Source: Thermogemmatispora onikobensis (GTDB taxonomy: Bacteria; Chloroflexota; Ktedonobacteria; Ktedonobacterales; Ktedonobacteraceae). From it: a DNA stretch of 64,000 bases. The notes beneath the pieces were generated by a model. The model was not told where the DNA came from. It ran no database searches and saw only the letters and a program-made list of their open reading frames with translations. Where the stretch lies: contig NZ_BDGT01000013.1 of assembly GCF_001748285.1 (NCBI RefSeq), positions 43,638-107,637 on the forward strand, in the 5' to 3' direction. Positions 18,025 through 26,163 of the stretch are shown piece by piece. A program made the translations under genes and the position numbers. Positions within the stretch are counted from its first letter, which is position 1. Each line of letters starts with the position of its first letter.

Positions 18025-18798
18025 CTAAGACTGAGCGGGAGGCTCATCGCTGGTAGCTGACGAAGAGGAGGGACCTTCTTCCGCGTGGCTGCTCTCGCTG
18101 GAGGGGCCGGTGGGGCTATTGCTGGCAGCTGACGAAGGCGAGCCATAGATCAGGTCGGTCAGATCCTTATGCGTGCGCTCGAGGATGCTGCGCAGGCGTG
18201 ACAGGCGGTTAGGATCGCCCACGGAGGAGCGTCCGGCGATCATGAAGAGACGAGCCACCTCGCCGGCCTCCTGGCGCAGCGCCTGCAGCTCTGGCGACCA
18301 GCCACGGGCCTTCGCCGCATGCAGTGGCCAGCCTGGGCCGAAGCGTTCCGCCTCGTGCTGGTGCTCGGCCAAAAAAGCGCGTCCAGCCTCAGTGATCGTA
18401 TAGACCTTGCGCCCCTCAGCCTCGCTAGAGGTGATGAAGCCGCGATCTTCCAGCATTTGCAGCGTTGGATAGATCGAACCCGGGCTAGGGGTATAGAAGC
18501 CGCCAGCTCGTTCTTCCAGCACCTTCATCATCTCATAGCCGTGCATGGGACGCTCCTGGAGCAGCTCCAACAACACATATTTGAGATCGCCGCGCCCGAA
18601 AAAGCGCAGACGCTCAAAGAAGGCGGCGGGGCCACGCGGGCCGTGACCATGTGGGCCGTGTGGACCGGGTCCGGAGGGAGGCCGCCCACGGCGTGCCTGC
18701 CAGAAGTGTGGAACATCTGGGGTAGGAGGACGCTGCCAGGGGAACGAGCCGCCATCATCCCAACCGTAGGACTGCCAGACGAAGCGTCGACCGAACAT
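18025..18798 (-). CDS. PadR-family transcriptional regulator
   Basis: 257 aa, starting at ATG 18798 after GAAAGGAGCACC. A Gly/Pro/His-rich N-terminal leader of ~65 residues (GPGPHGPHGHGPRGP) precedes the winged-helix domain: GDLKYVLLELLQERPMHGYE, YTPSPGSIYPTLQMLEDRGF, EGRKVYTITEAGRAFL. This is the PadR fold that represses transport or stress genes on ligand binding. The C-terminal part has an amphipathic helical region for dimerisation and then a ~45-residue Ser/Glu-rich disordered tail. Its promoter contains two CGATATATCG palindromes, so self-repression is likely. Confidence 0.9.
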   Translation of the reverse strand: MFGRRFVWQSYGWDDGGSFPWQRPPTPDVPHFWQARRGRPPSGPGPHGPHGHGPRGPAAFFERLRFFGRGDLKYVLLELLQERPMHGYEMMKVLEERAGGFYTPSPGSIYPTLQMLEDRGFITSSEAEGRKVYTITEAGRAFLAEHQHEAERFGPGWPLHAAKARGWSPELQALRQEAGEVARLFMIAGRSSVGDPNRLSRLRSILERTHKDLTDLIYGSPSSAASNSPTGPSSESSHAEEGPSSSSATSDEPPAQS

Positions 18799-18878
18799 GA
18801 AACGGTGCTCCTTTCTCTGCTCTATCTCCAGCGTCGGGTCCCCACGCTGGTGAGGGCCGCCAGGACGCCACGGGATAA

Positions 18879-18932
18879 CGATATATCGCAAACCACTGTG
18901 TTTAGTATAACGATATATCGTGTCCATGTCAA
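18879..18932 (-). promoter_or_regulatory. padR promoter with two PadR-type operators
   Basis: On the minus strand TTGACA (18932-18927), 17 bp and TATACT (18909-18904) form a near-consensus promoter. The palindrome CGATATATCG lies inside the spacer (18911-18920). A second identical palindrome lies downstream of the expected start point (18879-18888). Centres are 32 bp apart, about three helical turns. The shared 14-mer is ATAACGATATATCG. Confidence 0.82.
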
Positions 18933-19201
18933 GGGTTCGAAAGCTGTCCGCTTGCAGAAGGGAGGGGGGCGTGATAGGATAAACTGAGGGAAAGAGGGGG
19001 TGGGTGGGGGAGTGGAAGAGCCAGCCAGCAGTGCAGGCGAGACAGCAGCCAGCCAATCAGGCCCCGCACAGAAGAGAGAGCCGAGAGACTTGTCGACAGC
19101 GTTCACCGACCGTGTATAGTGTCTCTTAGGTTAGGAAAATCGCCAAGAGAGGTAGACGTCGTTTGTCAGTTGAGACTGGAATCAGCCACAGGAGATGTGA
19201 G

Positions 19202-20230
19202 GTGCCAGAACAGTATTATCGCCCAGGAGAGCGGCACGTCGGAAAGCGAGTCGTCACCATTGGCGGAGGCTCTGGAACCTTCGCCCTCCTTTCGCATCTC
19301 AAAAAGTACCCGTACAACATCAGCGCCATTGTCACCATGTCGGACAGTGGGGGAAGTTCGCGTCGTCTCATGGATGAGTTTCGGCGTCAATTGCCGCTGG
19401 GGGACCTGCGCATGTCGCTCGTTGCTCTGGCGCGCAATGGAGCGCTGTGGCGTGAGGTCTTCATGCACCGCTTTGAGAGCACAGATGAGCAGGGAGAGGG
19501 GAAAGGAGGAGTTGGTGGCCACAGCCTGGGGAATCTCATTCTTAAGGGTCTCCAGGACATCAACAATGGCGATCTCATGCTGGCTATTGAGGATGCGCAA
19601 GAGCTGCTCAACACCGCCGGGCGGGTGCTGCCTGTCACGCTGGCGCAAACCACCATCTGCGCCGACCTGGAGGATGGTACCACTATTTGTGGCGAGACCG
19701 ACATTGACACGCGCGGCAAAAAGAAGCTGGAGCCGCTCTCGCCCATTGTCCGCCTGCGCATGGTGCCCGAGGACGCCCCGGCCTGTCCCCAGGCCATTCG
19801 CGCCATTCGCCGGGCCGATGTCATCATCATTGGTCCCGGTGATCTCTACACGAGTCTCATCCCTAATTTCCTCGTCAAGGACATCGCGCGCGCCGTGCGT
19901 GAGTCCGAAGCCGAGAAAGTCTATGTCTGCAACCTCATGACCAAGCACGGCGAGACTGACGGCTACAAGGCCTCTGATTTTGTCAGCGAAATCCATCGCT
20001 ACCTTGGGGGCCGCGTCGATCGGGTGATTGTCAACGATGGCCCGTTCCCTCCCGAAGTGCTCCGCACCTATGCTGAGGAGAAGAGCGAGCCTGTGGTCGT
20101 CGATCGCGCTCGTTTAGCCAGGCTGGTGCCAAATGTCGTCATCGGCCATTTCAATCTCGAAGATGACATGTTGGCTCGCCATGATCCCGAGCGTCTGGTC
20201 AAGGCGATCTTCTCTTCCGATCCTTTCTAG
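19202..20230 (+). CDS. yvcK: YvcK/CofD-like gluconeogenesis-factor family protein
   Basis: 342 aa from GTG 19202, which has AGGAG 8 nt upstream; TTG 19163 would add 13 residues. KRVVTIGGGSGTFALLSHLK is the N-terminal nucleotide-binding loop. IVTMSDSGGSSRRLMDEF, PLGDLRMSLVAL, GGHSLGNLIL and IIGPGDLYTSLIPNFLV are the conserved blocks of the YvcK branch of the CofD fold. YvcK proteins bind UDP-sugars and are needed for growth on gluconeogenic carbon sources and for cell-wall homeostasis. In many bacteria yvcK lies between rapZ and whiA; here it stands alone after the divergent padR. The enzyme role of CofD (F420 synthesis) is less likely given these motifs. Confidence 0.88.
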   Translation: MPEQYYRPGERHVGKRVVTIGGGSGTFALLSHLKKYPYNISAIVTMSDSGGSSRRLMDEFRRQLPLGDLRMSLVALARNGALWREVFMHRFESTDEQGEGKGGVGGHSLGNLILKGLQDINNGDLMLAIEDAQELLNTAGRVLPVTLAQTTICADLEDGTTICGETDIDTRGKKKLEPLSPIVRLRMVPEDAPACPQAIRAIRRADVIIIGPGDLYTSLIPNFLVKDIARAVRESEAEKVYVCNLMTKHGETDGYKASDFVSEIHRYLGGRVDRVIVNDGPFPPEVLRTYAEEKSEPVVVDRARLARLVPNVVIGHFNLEDDMLARHDPERLVKAIFSSDPF

Positions 20231-20564
20231 TTCCAGCCAGCCTGGACCTCTCCCATCCGATCTGACCACCTCTGCTTGCAGTCGGCTGCTTCCCTTTTCC
20301 AGATAGAGGACCGGCTGCCAGCCACGGCTGGGACAGGCGCCGCGCTTTGTTTGGGACCGTGGCCAGGTCAGACGTCAGCCGATCGCGAGGCGGCGTGTGG
20401 CGAGGCCGTCTGTCATCGAACGGCCAGGACCCTCCTCTATGCCTGAGCGCTCAGCCAGGGAAGGAAGGAAACGAGAGAGCCGGACCGCTGGCTGGCGGCC
20501 TGGGACCCTGCTCGCTTGCGCTGTCCATCTCCAGGCGGCTGAGCGCTCGCGAGGCTGCCCCCCT
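20231..20564. other. Intergenic region between yvcK and the GYD gene
   Basis: Convergent 3' ends. No gene and no clear terminator hairpin with a T-run is visible. Confidence 0.5.
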
Positions 20565-20858
20565 CTAGGATAAAGTGCGGGCGATCTGCTCGAATTCCTC
20601 GCGCGGGAACGCTCGCATGGTCTGGCTTCGTAGGCTGCCTTGGGCAATGACGCCAAGAATCAAGCGCGCGGCAGTCTGATCGTCAGGAGCCTCGGTAATG
20701 ATGACATAATCGTACTGGCCCATAACCAGATAGAAGCCGATGAGCTTGCCTCCTGCTTCCTGCAGCGCCTTCTCGAACATCTGGAGACGTTCGGGGGCAT
20801 TCTTGGCTTCCCTGATCCCTTGCTCGGTCAGATTGACCAGGCTGATGTAGGTTGGCAT
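20565..20858 (-). CDS. GYD domain protein
   Basis: 97 aa, starting at ATG 20858 after the strong site GAGGAGGTCCTTCG. MPTYISLVNLTEQGIREAKN, then GGKLIGFYLVMGQYDYVIIT and the TMRAF ending, match the GYD family, small alpha/beta ferredoxin-like-fold proteins named after a Gly-Tyr-Asp motif (here GQYDYV). Family members are widespread and of unknown function; some may bind small molecules. It is a single-gene unit; the neighbouring gene upstream on the same strand ends 158 bp away. Confidence 0.85.
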   Translation of the reverse strand: MPTYISLVNLTEQGIREAKNAPERLQMFEKALQEAGGKLIGFYLVMGQYDYVIITEAPDDQTAARLILGVIAQGSLRSQTMRAFPREEFEQIARTLS

Positions 20859-21016
20859 CGAAGGACCTCCTCGCCCTTGACAGGTCTTCAACTCAAGATG
20901 GAACGCTACGGGGTCAGCCTTCTGTTGCAATTGTACACTCCCAATTGCACTTTCACAAGCTCTACTGCCAGCCTGTCAATCCTTTCTTAAATCATCGTTT
21001 TTCTACTGCCCCTCTT

Positions 21017-22633
21017 TCAGGCCGATGGACGCTGAAGGAAGAAGCGATGTTCGCAGTAGCCAGCCAGCATACCCATCAGAGAGAAGAGCGCATTGCTGTG
21101 TCCAGGTAGCGAACCGAGAACAACCAGGCCGCTATCGAGCAAGAGATAAGCCAGCATTGCCAGCACCATCCCGAGGTAGGGGCGCACGAACCAGGTGATC
21201 AGCAAGAAGAGGGGCTGGCCTCGTGAGGTGGACTGGCGTAGCGAGACCAGGCAACTTACGCAGCCGCCGAGCAGGCCGTAAGCCAGGACCAGCCAGGGCA
21301 CGCCGAAGGGGGCGAAATCGGGCGTAAAGACCGTCTGTCCAAAGCCCAGCCCCTCGCTGATGGCCAGGGCCAGCACGGCCAGGAGTAAGAGGGCGTGGTA
21401 GACGGACAGGGCCAGTAGCCAGCCCTGCGGAGCTGGGCGAGAGGCAGTGGTGGCGGGCGGTGGCTCAGATGGCCCTGCAGACGGCGCCGGCGCTGGCAAC
21501 ACCGGCTTGGGTGAGGTTGTGATCAGGGCCTGGCTCGGCGAGGCCGGGGCAGGCTGCTCCCGTTCATCTTTGCCTGAGACAGCCACGATTGGCTCCGTAT
21601 CCAGTTCATCGCTCTCCGCTAGTGGGTGTGCGATCGCTGGTCCGCGTGTGCTCCTGCCCCCTGCTGACTCAGGGGAAGGGCTGGCCCGGCCTTCCAGGTC
21701 CAGCAGATAGCTCTCTGGCAGCTTCTGGCGGCGGGCGCTCTCCAGCAGGTGCCGCACATAGGGATCACCTGCGTAGCGCTCGGGTAGGCGTGGTTGGAAA
21801 TACTTGCGAACCGTTGCCGAAGCGATGTAGGTTGTGCAGGCGATCTCGCGCTGGCGTAGAGGCTCGTGGACGACGACCGTTAGCGGCTCGAAGAGGCCGA
21901 TTGGAGGAACGGCGTCGTGGGCTTTGTCCAGGGGGACCACGCCGTCCTCTGCCGGCAAAGCCAACCGACGTGGCACGCGATAGAGCATTCCCCAGACGGC
22001 GGCAGCCGGGTCGCTGCTCGGCAGGATCGAGGCCACAACCTCGCCCGTGGCCGTGCGCACCGCGCCGAAGCCTAGCTCGTAGCCTTTGAGCATGCCGGGT
22101 CCGTACGGCAGTGCCAGCCCATCCAGCAATTGGGGGCTGTTCAGCACCACCGTATCCATCTCTGGGCCGTACTCAAATAGCCAGAGAAACTCGTTGCGCT
22201 CCGGCCCTGGCTGCGTGGAGGCGGCCACGTCCTCCTTCTCCATTGCCTGGCTGGCAATTGGCAGCGGCGTCTCTTCCAGCGCGCTGTACTCTTCGGGGAC
22301 AGGAGGCGCAGCCGGGGCCTCCTCGGGGAAGGGAGCCCCGCCATCCGTCAGACGGGGGCCGAAGGTGCTCCCCGTCTCGCCCAGCGCCAGCGAAGGCGGG
22401 CGTGGCGTACTGCTGCGCACAATGGGCACACCTGGCGCCACAAAATCGTCACCTCGTCGCCGCTTCTCTCCTCGCCCCTCGCGTCCCTCACGCATCTCTC
22501 TTCTCTCCCTTCGCTCTCTTTCGATCGGAGCCTCGCGCTCCCGCTCATGTTCGCGCCCTGGCTGTGCCTGTGCCTCGCCTGACTGACTCTCCTGCCGCTC
22601 TCCCTGAGCCGGCTGCTCAGTATCACCGTGCAT
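21017..22633 (-). CDS. Gamma-glutamylcyclotransferase-like domain fused to a membrane domain
   Basis: 538 aa from ATG 22633 (GGGGGAAG upstream). Residues 1-60 are highly charged (REREAPIERERRERREMREG) and about 60-140 are Pro-rich. A domain at about 145-310 looks like the GGCT/AIG2 fold: FLWLFEYGPEMDTVVL in place of the usual FxYGsnm, then AVWGMLYRVPRRLALPAEDG, then TTYIA. The catalytic Glu of GGCTs (in an LDxxEg context) appears to be replaced (VPLDKAHDAVPP). A second disordered stretch leads to four hydrophobic segments (about 420-535). The fold call is by eye; activity is doubtful. Confidence 0.6.
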   Translation of the reverse strand: MHGDTEQPAQGERQESQSGEAQAQPGREHEREREAPIERERRERREMREGREGRGEKRRRGDDFVAPGVPIVRSSTPRPPSLALGETGSTFGPRLTDGGAPFPEEAPAAPPVPEEYSALEETPLPIASQAMEKEDVAASTQPGPERNEFLWLFEYGPEMDTVVLNSPQLLDGLALPYGPGMLKGYELGFGAVRTATGEVVASILPSSDPAAAVWGMLYRVPRRLALPAEDGVVPLDKAHDAVPPIGLFEPLTVVVHEPLRQREIACTTYIASATVRKYFQPRLPERYAGDPYVRHLLESARRQKLPESYLLDLEGRASPSPESAGGRSTRGPAIAHPLAESDELDTEPIVAVSGKDEREQPAPASPSQALITTSPKPVLPAPAPSAGPSEPPPATTASRPAPQGWLLALSVYHALLLLAVLALAISEGLGFGQTVFTPDFAPFGVPWLVLAYGLLGGCVSCLVSLRQSTSRGQPLFLLITWFVRPYLGMVLAMLAYLLLDSGLVVLGSLPGHSNALFSLMGMLAGYCEHRFFLQRPSA

Positions 22634-23058
22634 ATCACTTCCCCCTTCCAACTCCAGGCGCGGTGCCTGACCCGTGGCCCTCGTCCCACCCGCTCATGCC
22701 TCATCATCGCCCCTGACGACAGCAGTGCGCCGCGCCGTTCCGTATCGTACCTGGTCATGGCCTGGCGTAGACCCTCATTTCCACCCTGCCGGGCTGCAAG
22801 CCCCGCGCTCTGGCGGCGCTGGGGTCAGGACAGAGAAGGACGAGCATCCAGCCCTTTGCCTGGTCTGCGGTCCCGTCCCGGCTCTGCGGCTATAGAGATG
22901 TACTCGCTGGCGCTCCTGCCCCGGTTCCTCTCTGCCTGATCCTGCTCGCCTTGCTTAACAAGCAAGCATAATGCGGAGCTGCTGTAAGAGATGTTCCACT
23001 ACTGCAATTGATAGGATACACATTTGTGTCGCTTTCGCCAAGTCTGCAGGACCTGTGG
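22634..23058. other. Intergenic region
   Basis: Upstream region of the GGCT-like gene and downstream region of the eIF-2B-like gene, both on the minus strand. I see no gene or strong hairpin. Confidence 0.45.
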
Positions 23059-23907
23059 CTAGCGAAAGTCACTGAGCGGCTCCTTATTGAAAAAGCCGCG
23101 TTCGGTCACAATAGCGGTGACCAGCTCGCCGGGGGTGCGATCGAAATAGAAGTTGCGCACCTCGATGCCGGAGATGGGCTCCTCCAGCACCTCCTCTGGC
23201 TCTTTCTCCTCCAGGAGGGAGAGGTCACCGGTCCAGGGCTGGGAGGAGATTTTCAGCGATTCGCACAAGACGTAGAAAGGGATGCCATAGCCGCGGCAAG
23301 CCCAGGCCAGGAGGGCGGTACCGGCTTTGTTGATGACATCGCCGTTGGCGAGGACGCTGTCGGCGCCGACCACCACCGCTGTGCATCCTGGAAGAAAGAT
23401 GGCAGCCTCGGCGTCGGTGATGAGGGTGACGGCAAGGTTCAGGGCTTGCAGGCGGCGGGCCATCTCGCGGCCTTCATAGCGGGGGCGCCCCTCCAGGACG
23501 ATGACCCGTTTGATCTGGGAGGCGCAGACGTGCAGGGCCTCCAGGACGGTTCCCGAGAGACTATGTGTCATCAGGGTACCGGCCAGCAGCGGGCGGGCAT
23601 GAGCGATGATTGCCTGCGGTGCCTGCTCATATTCTTCGCGCAAACGCGCCGCCTCCTGTGCCATGCCTGCCAGTCCTCCTGGTGCTTGCAAGATACGCCG
23701 GACCGCGCCGGCGATGGCCGCCATCGCTGGACGGGCCTGCATCAGTTGCTCGCCAGCAGCGCGTACCTGGGCCAACCTCTCTTCCGGCGAGCCGTCCGGG
23801 GCGCTGGCCAGCTCTTCCAGGATGGCAATGGTCTCGCCCACCAGCCAACGTGAGCCATGTTCACGGTCGTTGCGCACAGTCTCAATGCGCTCCTGGAGAT
23901 TCTTCAT
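23059..23907 (-). CDS. eIF-2B alpha/beta/delta-like (R15P isomerase-type) protein
   Basis: 282 aa. The C-terminal half has the conserved Rossmann-like motifs VIVLEGRPRYEGREMARRL, AVVVGADSVLANGDVINKAG and GIPFYVLCESLKIS. These define the IF-2B family, which includes ribose-1,5-bisphosphate isomerase and methylthioribose-1-phosphate isomerase. In bacteria these are sugar-phosphate aldose-ketose isomerases, not initiation factors. The N-terminal ~110 residues are helical, as usual. The exact substrate (ribose 1,5-bisphosphate versus another) cannot be decided, and there is no pathway partner next door. The start ATG 23907 is preceded by AGGGAGAGAAGC. Confidence 0.85.
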   Translation of the reverse strand: MKNLQERIETVRNDREHGSRWLVGETIAILEELASAPDGSPEERLAQVRAAGEQLMQARPAMAAIAGAVRRILQAPGGLAGMAQEAARLREEYEQAPQAIIAHARPLLAGTLMTHSLSGTVLEALHVCASQIKRVIVLEGRPRYEGREMARRLQALNLAVTLITDAEAAIFLPGCTAVVVGADSVLANGDVINKAGTALLAWACRGYGIPFYVLCESLKISSQPWTGDLSLLEEKEPEEVLEEPISGIEVRNFYFDRTPGELVTAIVTERGFFNKEPLSDFR

Positions 23908-24066
23908 GCTTCTCTCCCTTCATGGTTGGATCTTGGCTTTGGGCCTGGTCGCTGCCATTACTAGTTATTATCGCGCCCTCTCGTAGGACATGCAAAGAGC
24001 CAAAAAGGTTGACGTTGCCCGGCGAGGCCCCTCTGAGAGCCTTCTTCCCTGGTCTGATCTGGTCCG

Positions 24067-24147
24067 ATTGGTTCACTTTTGACCGCCGGCATTGGCTCTT
24101 GTGATTCGCTGTCTGGCGCACTACACTGCTATTGGTATGAGCCAATG
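24067..24147. promoter_or_regulatory. Repeated ATTGG / CCAAT elements upstream of the MocR regulator
   Basis: ATTGG occurs as direct repeats at 24067, 24091 and 24131. CATTGGCTC (24090-24098) has its exact inverse GAGCCAATG at 24139-24147. MocR-type regulators commonly bind direct plus inverted repeats near their own gene; assignment here is inference. Confidence 0.4.
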
Positions 24148-24165
24148 CAGGAGGGGAGGGAAACC

Positions 24166-25755
24166 ATGCCACAGTCACGCCCATTTGAACACCGCTCACA
24201 CTCGTGGTCCGCTGCTCCTGCCGCCTCCGTCTTTGTTCGGCTTGATCGCAGCAGCAGTGTGCCACTCTATCGGCAGATCTATCACCAGTTGCGTGAGGCG
24301 ATTCTCTCTGGGGCCTTGCCCGAAGGGGCCCGTCTGCCCACGGAGCGAGCCTTAGCGCGCGAGCTGGGAGTCAATCGTACAACGGTCATGAATGCTTACA
24401 ACGAGTTGGCGAGCGAGGGCCTCATCGAGGGACATGTCGGGCGTGGGACATTGGTCCGTCGCAGCTTGCTCGCTCTGGAGGATGAGGAATGCGAGCCAGA
24501 AATGCCTTCCTGGCTGCTGGGGCTCTCCGCTGGAGAGAGCGAGATGCTTGGGCCTGATGCGCGCTTACTCAGCGAGCTGATGGCGCTGGCTGAGTACGGC
24601 GGGCTGATCTCTTTTGCCAGCGCCATGCCGGAGCCTGCTTTGCTGCCAGCGGAGCTGTTCCGAGCAATCTGTCAGGAGGCGCTCCTGTCTGCTCGTCAGG
24701 AGGCACTCGGCTACTGCCCGGTAGAGGGCCTGCAGAGCCTGCGTCAGCAGGTGGCCCTGCGCATGCGTCGGCGGGGAGTACCTGTAGATGCCGGGCATAT
24801 TTTGATCTTGTCCGGCTCGACGCAGGGCATTGGTCTCGTTGGGCGTTTTCTGCTGCGTCCCGGCGATGAGGTGGTGGTCGAGGTTCCCACCTACATCGGG
24901 GCCATTCAGGCCTTTCGGGCCTTGGGGGCGCGGGTCATTGGTATCCCGCTGGATGCTGAAGGTCTGCGGCTGGATCTCTTGGAGAGCGTGCTGACGCGCC
25001 ATCGTCCGCGGCTGATCTATACTCTGCCGACCTTTCAGAATCCGACGGGCGTGGTGATGTCGCCTGAGCGCCGTCGGCGCTTGCTGCAGCTCTGTCGGCG
25101 CTATCAGGTGCCAGTGTTGGAGGATGATACCTACGGTGAGCTGTATTTCGATACGCCGCCACCTCCGCCGCTGAAGGCCCTCGATAGCAGCGAGCAGGTG
25201 ATCTACCTGAGCACGTTCTCCAAAATGCTGGCGCCGGGCCTGCGGGTGGCCTGGCTGGCTGGACCGGTGCCGATGATTGAGCGCCTCTCGTTGCACAAGC
25301 AGATCTTTGATTTGAACACCAATGCCTTTGGTCAGTGGCTGGTGGCTGAGGTCTTGCGGCGTGGTTGGTTGGACGAGCATCTGCGGCGCCTCAGTGCCGC
25401 CTATCGGCGCAAGCGTGATCTCATGCTCCAGGCCATTGAGCGCTACTGGCCCCGCGAGATACGGGTGACCCCGCCAGGGGGAGGCTTCCATCTCTGGTGT
25501 CGCCTCCCGGCTGGCCTGCGGGCACGCACGCTGCTGCGTGAGGCAGCGGCTGAAGGGGTGGCCCTTCTCAACGGTGAGCCATTTCACGTCGATGGTGGCG
25601 GCCAGCAGTATATCCGCCTGAGCTATGCCTATCCCCAGGAAGCGCAGATCGAGGAAGGGATTCGCCGCATTGGCATGGTGTTGAAGCGTCTGTTGTTGCA
25701 ACGTGGCCAAGAACAGGCTCGTTCCTCTCCTCCTGAGCATATCCCAATGGTCTAA
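24166..25755 (+). CDS. MocR-type GntR regulator with aminotransferase domain
   Basis: 529 aa starting at ATG 24166 after GGAGGGGAGGG. The N-terminal winged helix (about 25-100) reads SVPLYRQIYHQLREAILSGA, LPTERALARELGVNRTTVMN, GLIEGHVGRGTLV. A class I PLP aminotransferase fold follows (about 125-515): QGIGLVGRFLLRPGDEVVVE, YTLPTFQNPTGVVMS, EDDTYGELYFD, and YLSTFSKMLAPGLRVAW, in which Lys353 would form the PLP Schiff base. MocR proteins sense PLP or amino compounds and control vitamin B6 or amino-acid metabolism. The adjacent iorAB, a keto-acid oxidoreductase of aromatic amino-acid breakdown, could be a target (inference). Confidence 0.92.
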   Translation: MPQSRPFEHRSHSWSAAPAASVFVRLDRSSSVPLYRQIYHQLREAILSGALPEGARLPTERALARELGVNRTTVMNAYNELASEGLIEGHVGRGTLVRRSLLALEDEECEPEMPSWLLGLSAGESEMLGPDARLLSELMALAEYGGLISFASAMPEPALLPAELFRAICQEALLSARQEALGYCPVEGLQSLRQQVALRMRRRGVPVDAGHILILSGSTQGIGLVGRFLLRPGDEVVVEVPTYIGAIQAFRALGARVIGIPLDAEGLRLDLLESVLTRHRPRLIYTLPTFQNPTGVVMSPERRRRLLQLCRRYQVPVLEDDTYGELYFDTPPPPPLKALDSSEQVIYLSTFSKMLAPGLRVAWLAGPVPMIERLSLHKQIFDLNTNAFGQWLVAEVLRRGWLDEHLRRLSAAYRRKRDLMLQAIERYWPREIRVTPPGGGFHLWCRLPAGLRARTLLREAAAEGVALLNGEPFHVDGGGQQYIRLSYAYPQEAQIEEGIRRIGMVLKRLLLQRGQEQARSSPPEHIPMV

Positions 25756-26163
25756 GAATGTGCCTTGTCGCCTCCGTACGGGTCCTTGGGGGCGCCGCAG
25801 CCCCGGCTGACGTTCTTGCTCTAACAGGCGTTTGTTGACAGCCTTCGCCCGGTATCGGAAAATGGTGACCGGCCTGGCCGGCGCTGTTGTTTAGATGGGA
25901 GGCCGGCCTGATGTGGCTGGACCGCGATCGTATTTCCTTCCCTTGACGCTCGCTGATGTTGGCTAGCGGCTGTGCATTGCCGACTAAGTACTACCTGATC
26001 GATCGTGTGCTCCTGCTGGCGTGCTGCTCGCTGGCCTTTGGTTCTTCCTGGTCCCTCTTGCAAACCCGGCGAGCCAGCGCGGGATACCCACCCGGTCTGA
26101 TTCCTGGCCGGCTGACTGACTGAATGAGGCAGGCCGACGATACAAAAGCCAAGAACGAGAGGA
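25756..26163. other. Intergenic region upstream of iorA
   Basis: 408 bp with no supported gene. It should carry the iorAB promoter; I could not find a convincing hexamer pair. Confidence 0.45.

Noticed and set aside
19119..19940. 273-codon frame overlapping yvcK
   Set aside because: Ser/Arg-rich shadow frame; the yvcK frame has all the conserved motifs.
23059..23907. Translation initiation factor function for the eIF-2B-like protein
   Set aside because: Bacteria do not use eIF-2B; the motifs fit the sugar-phosphate isomerase branch of the same family.
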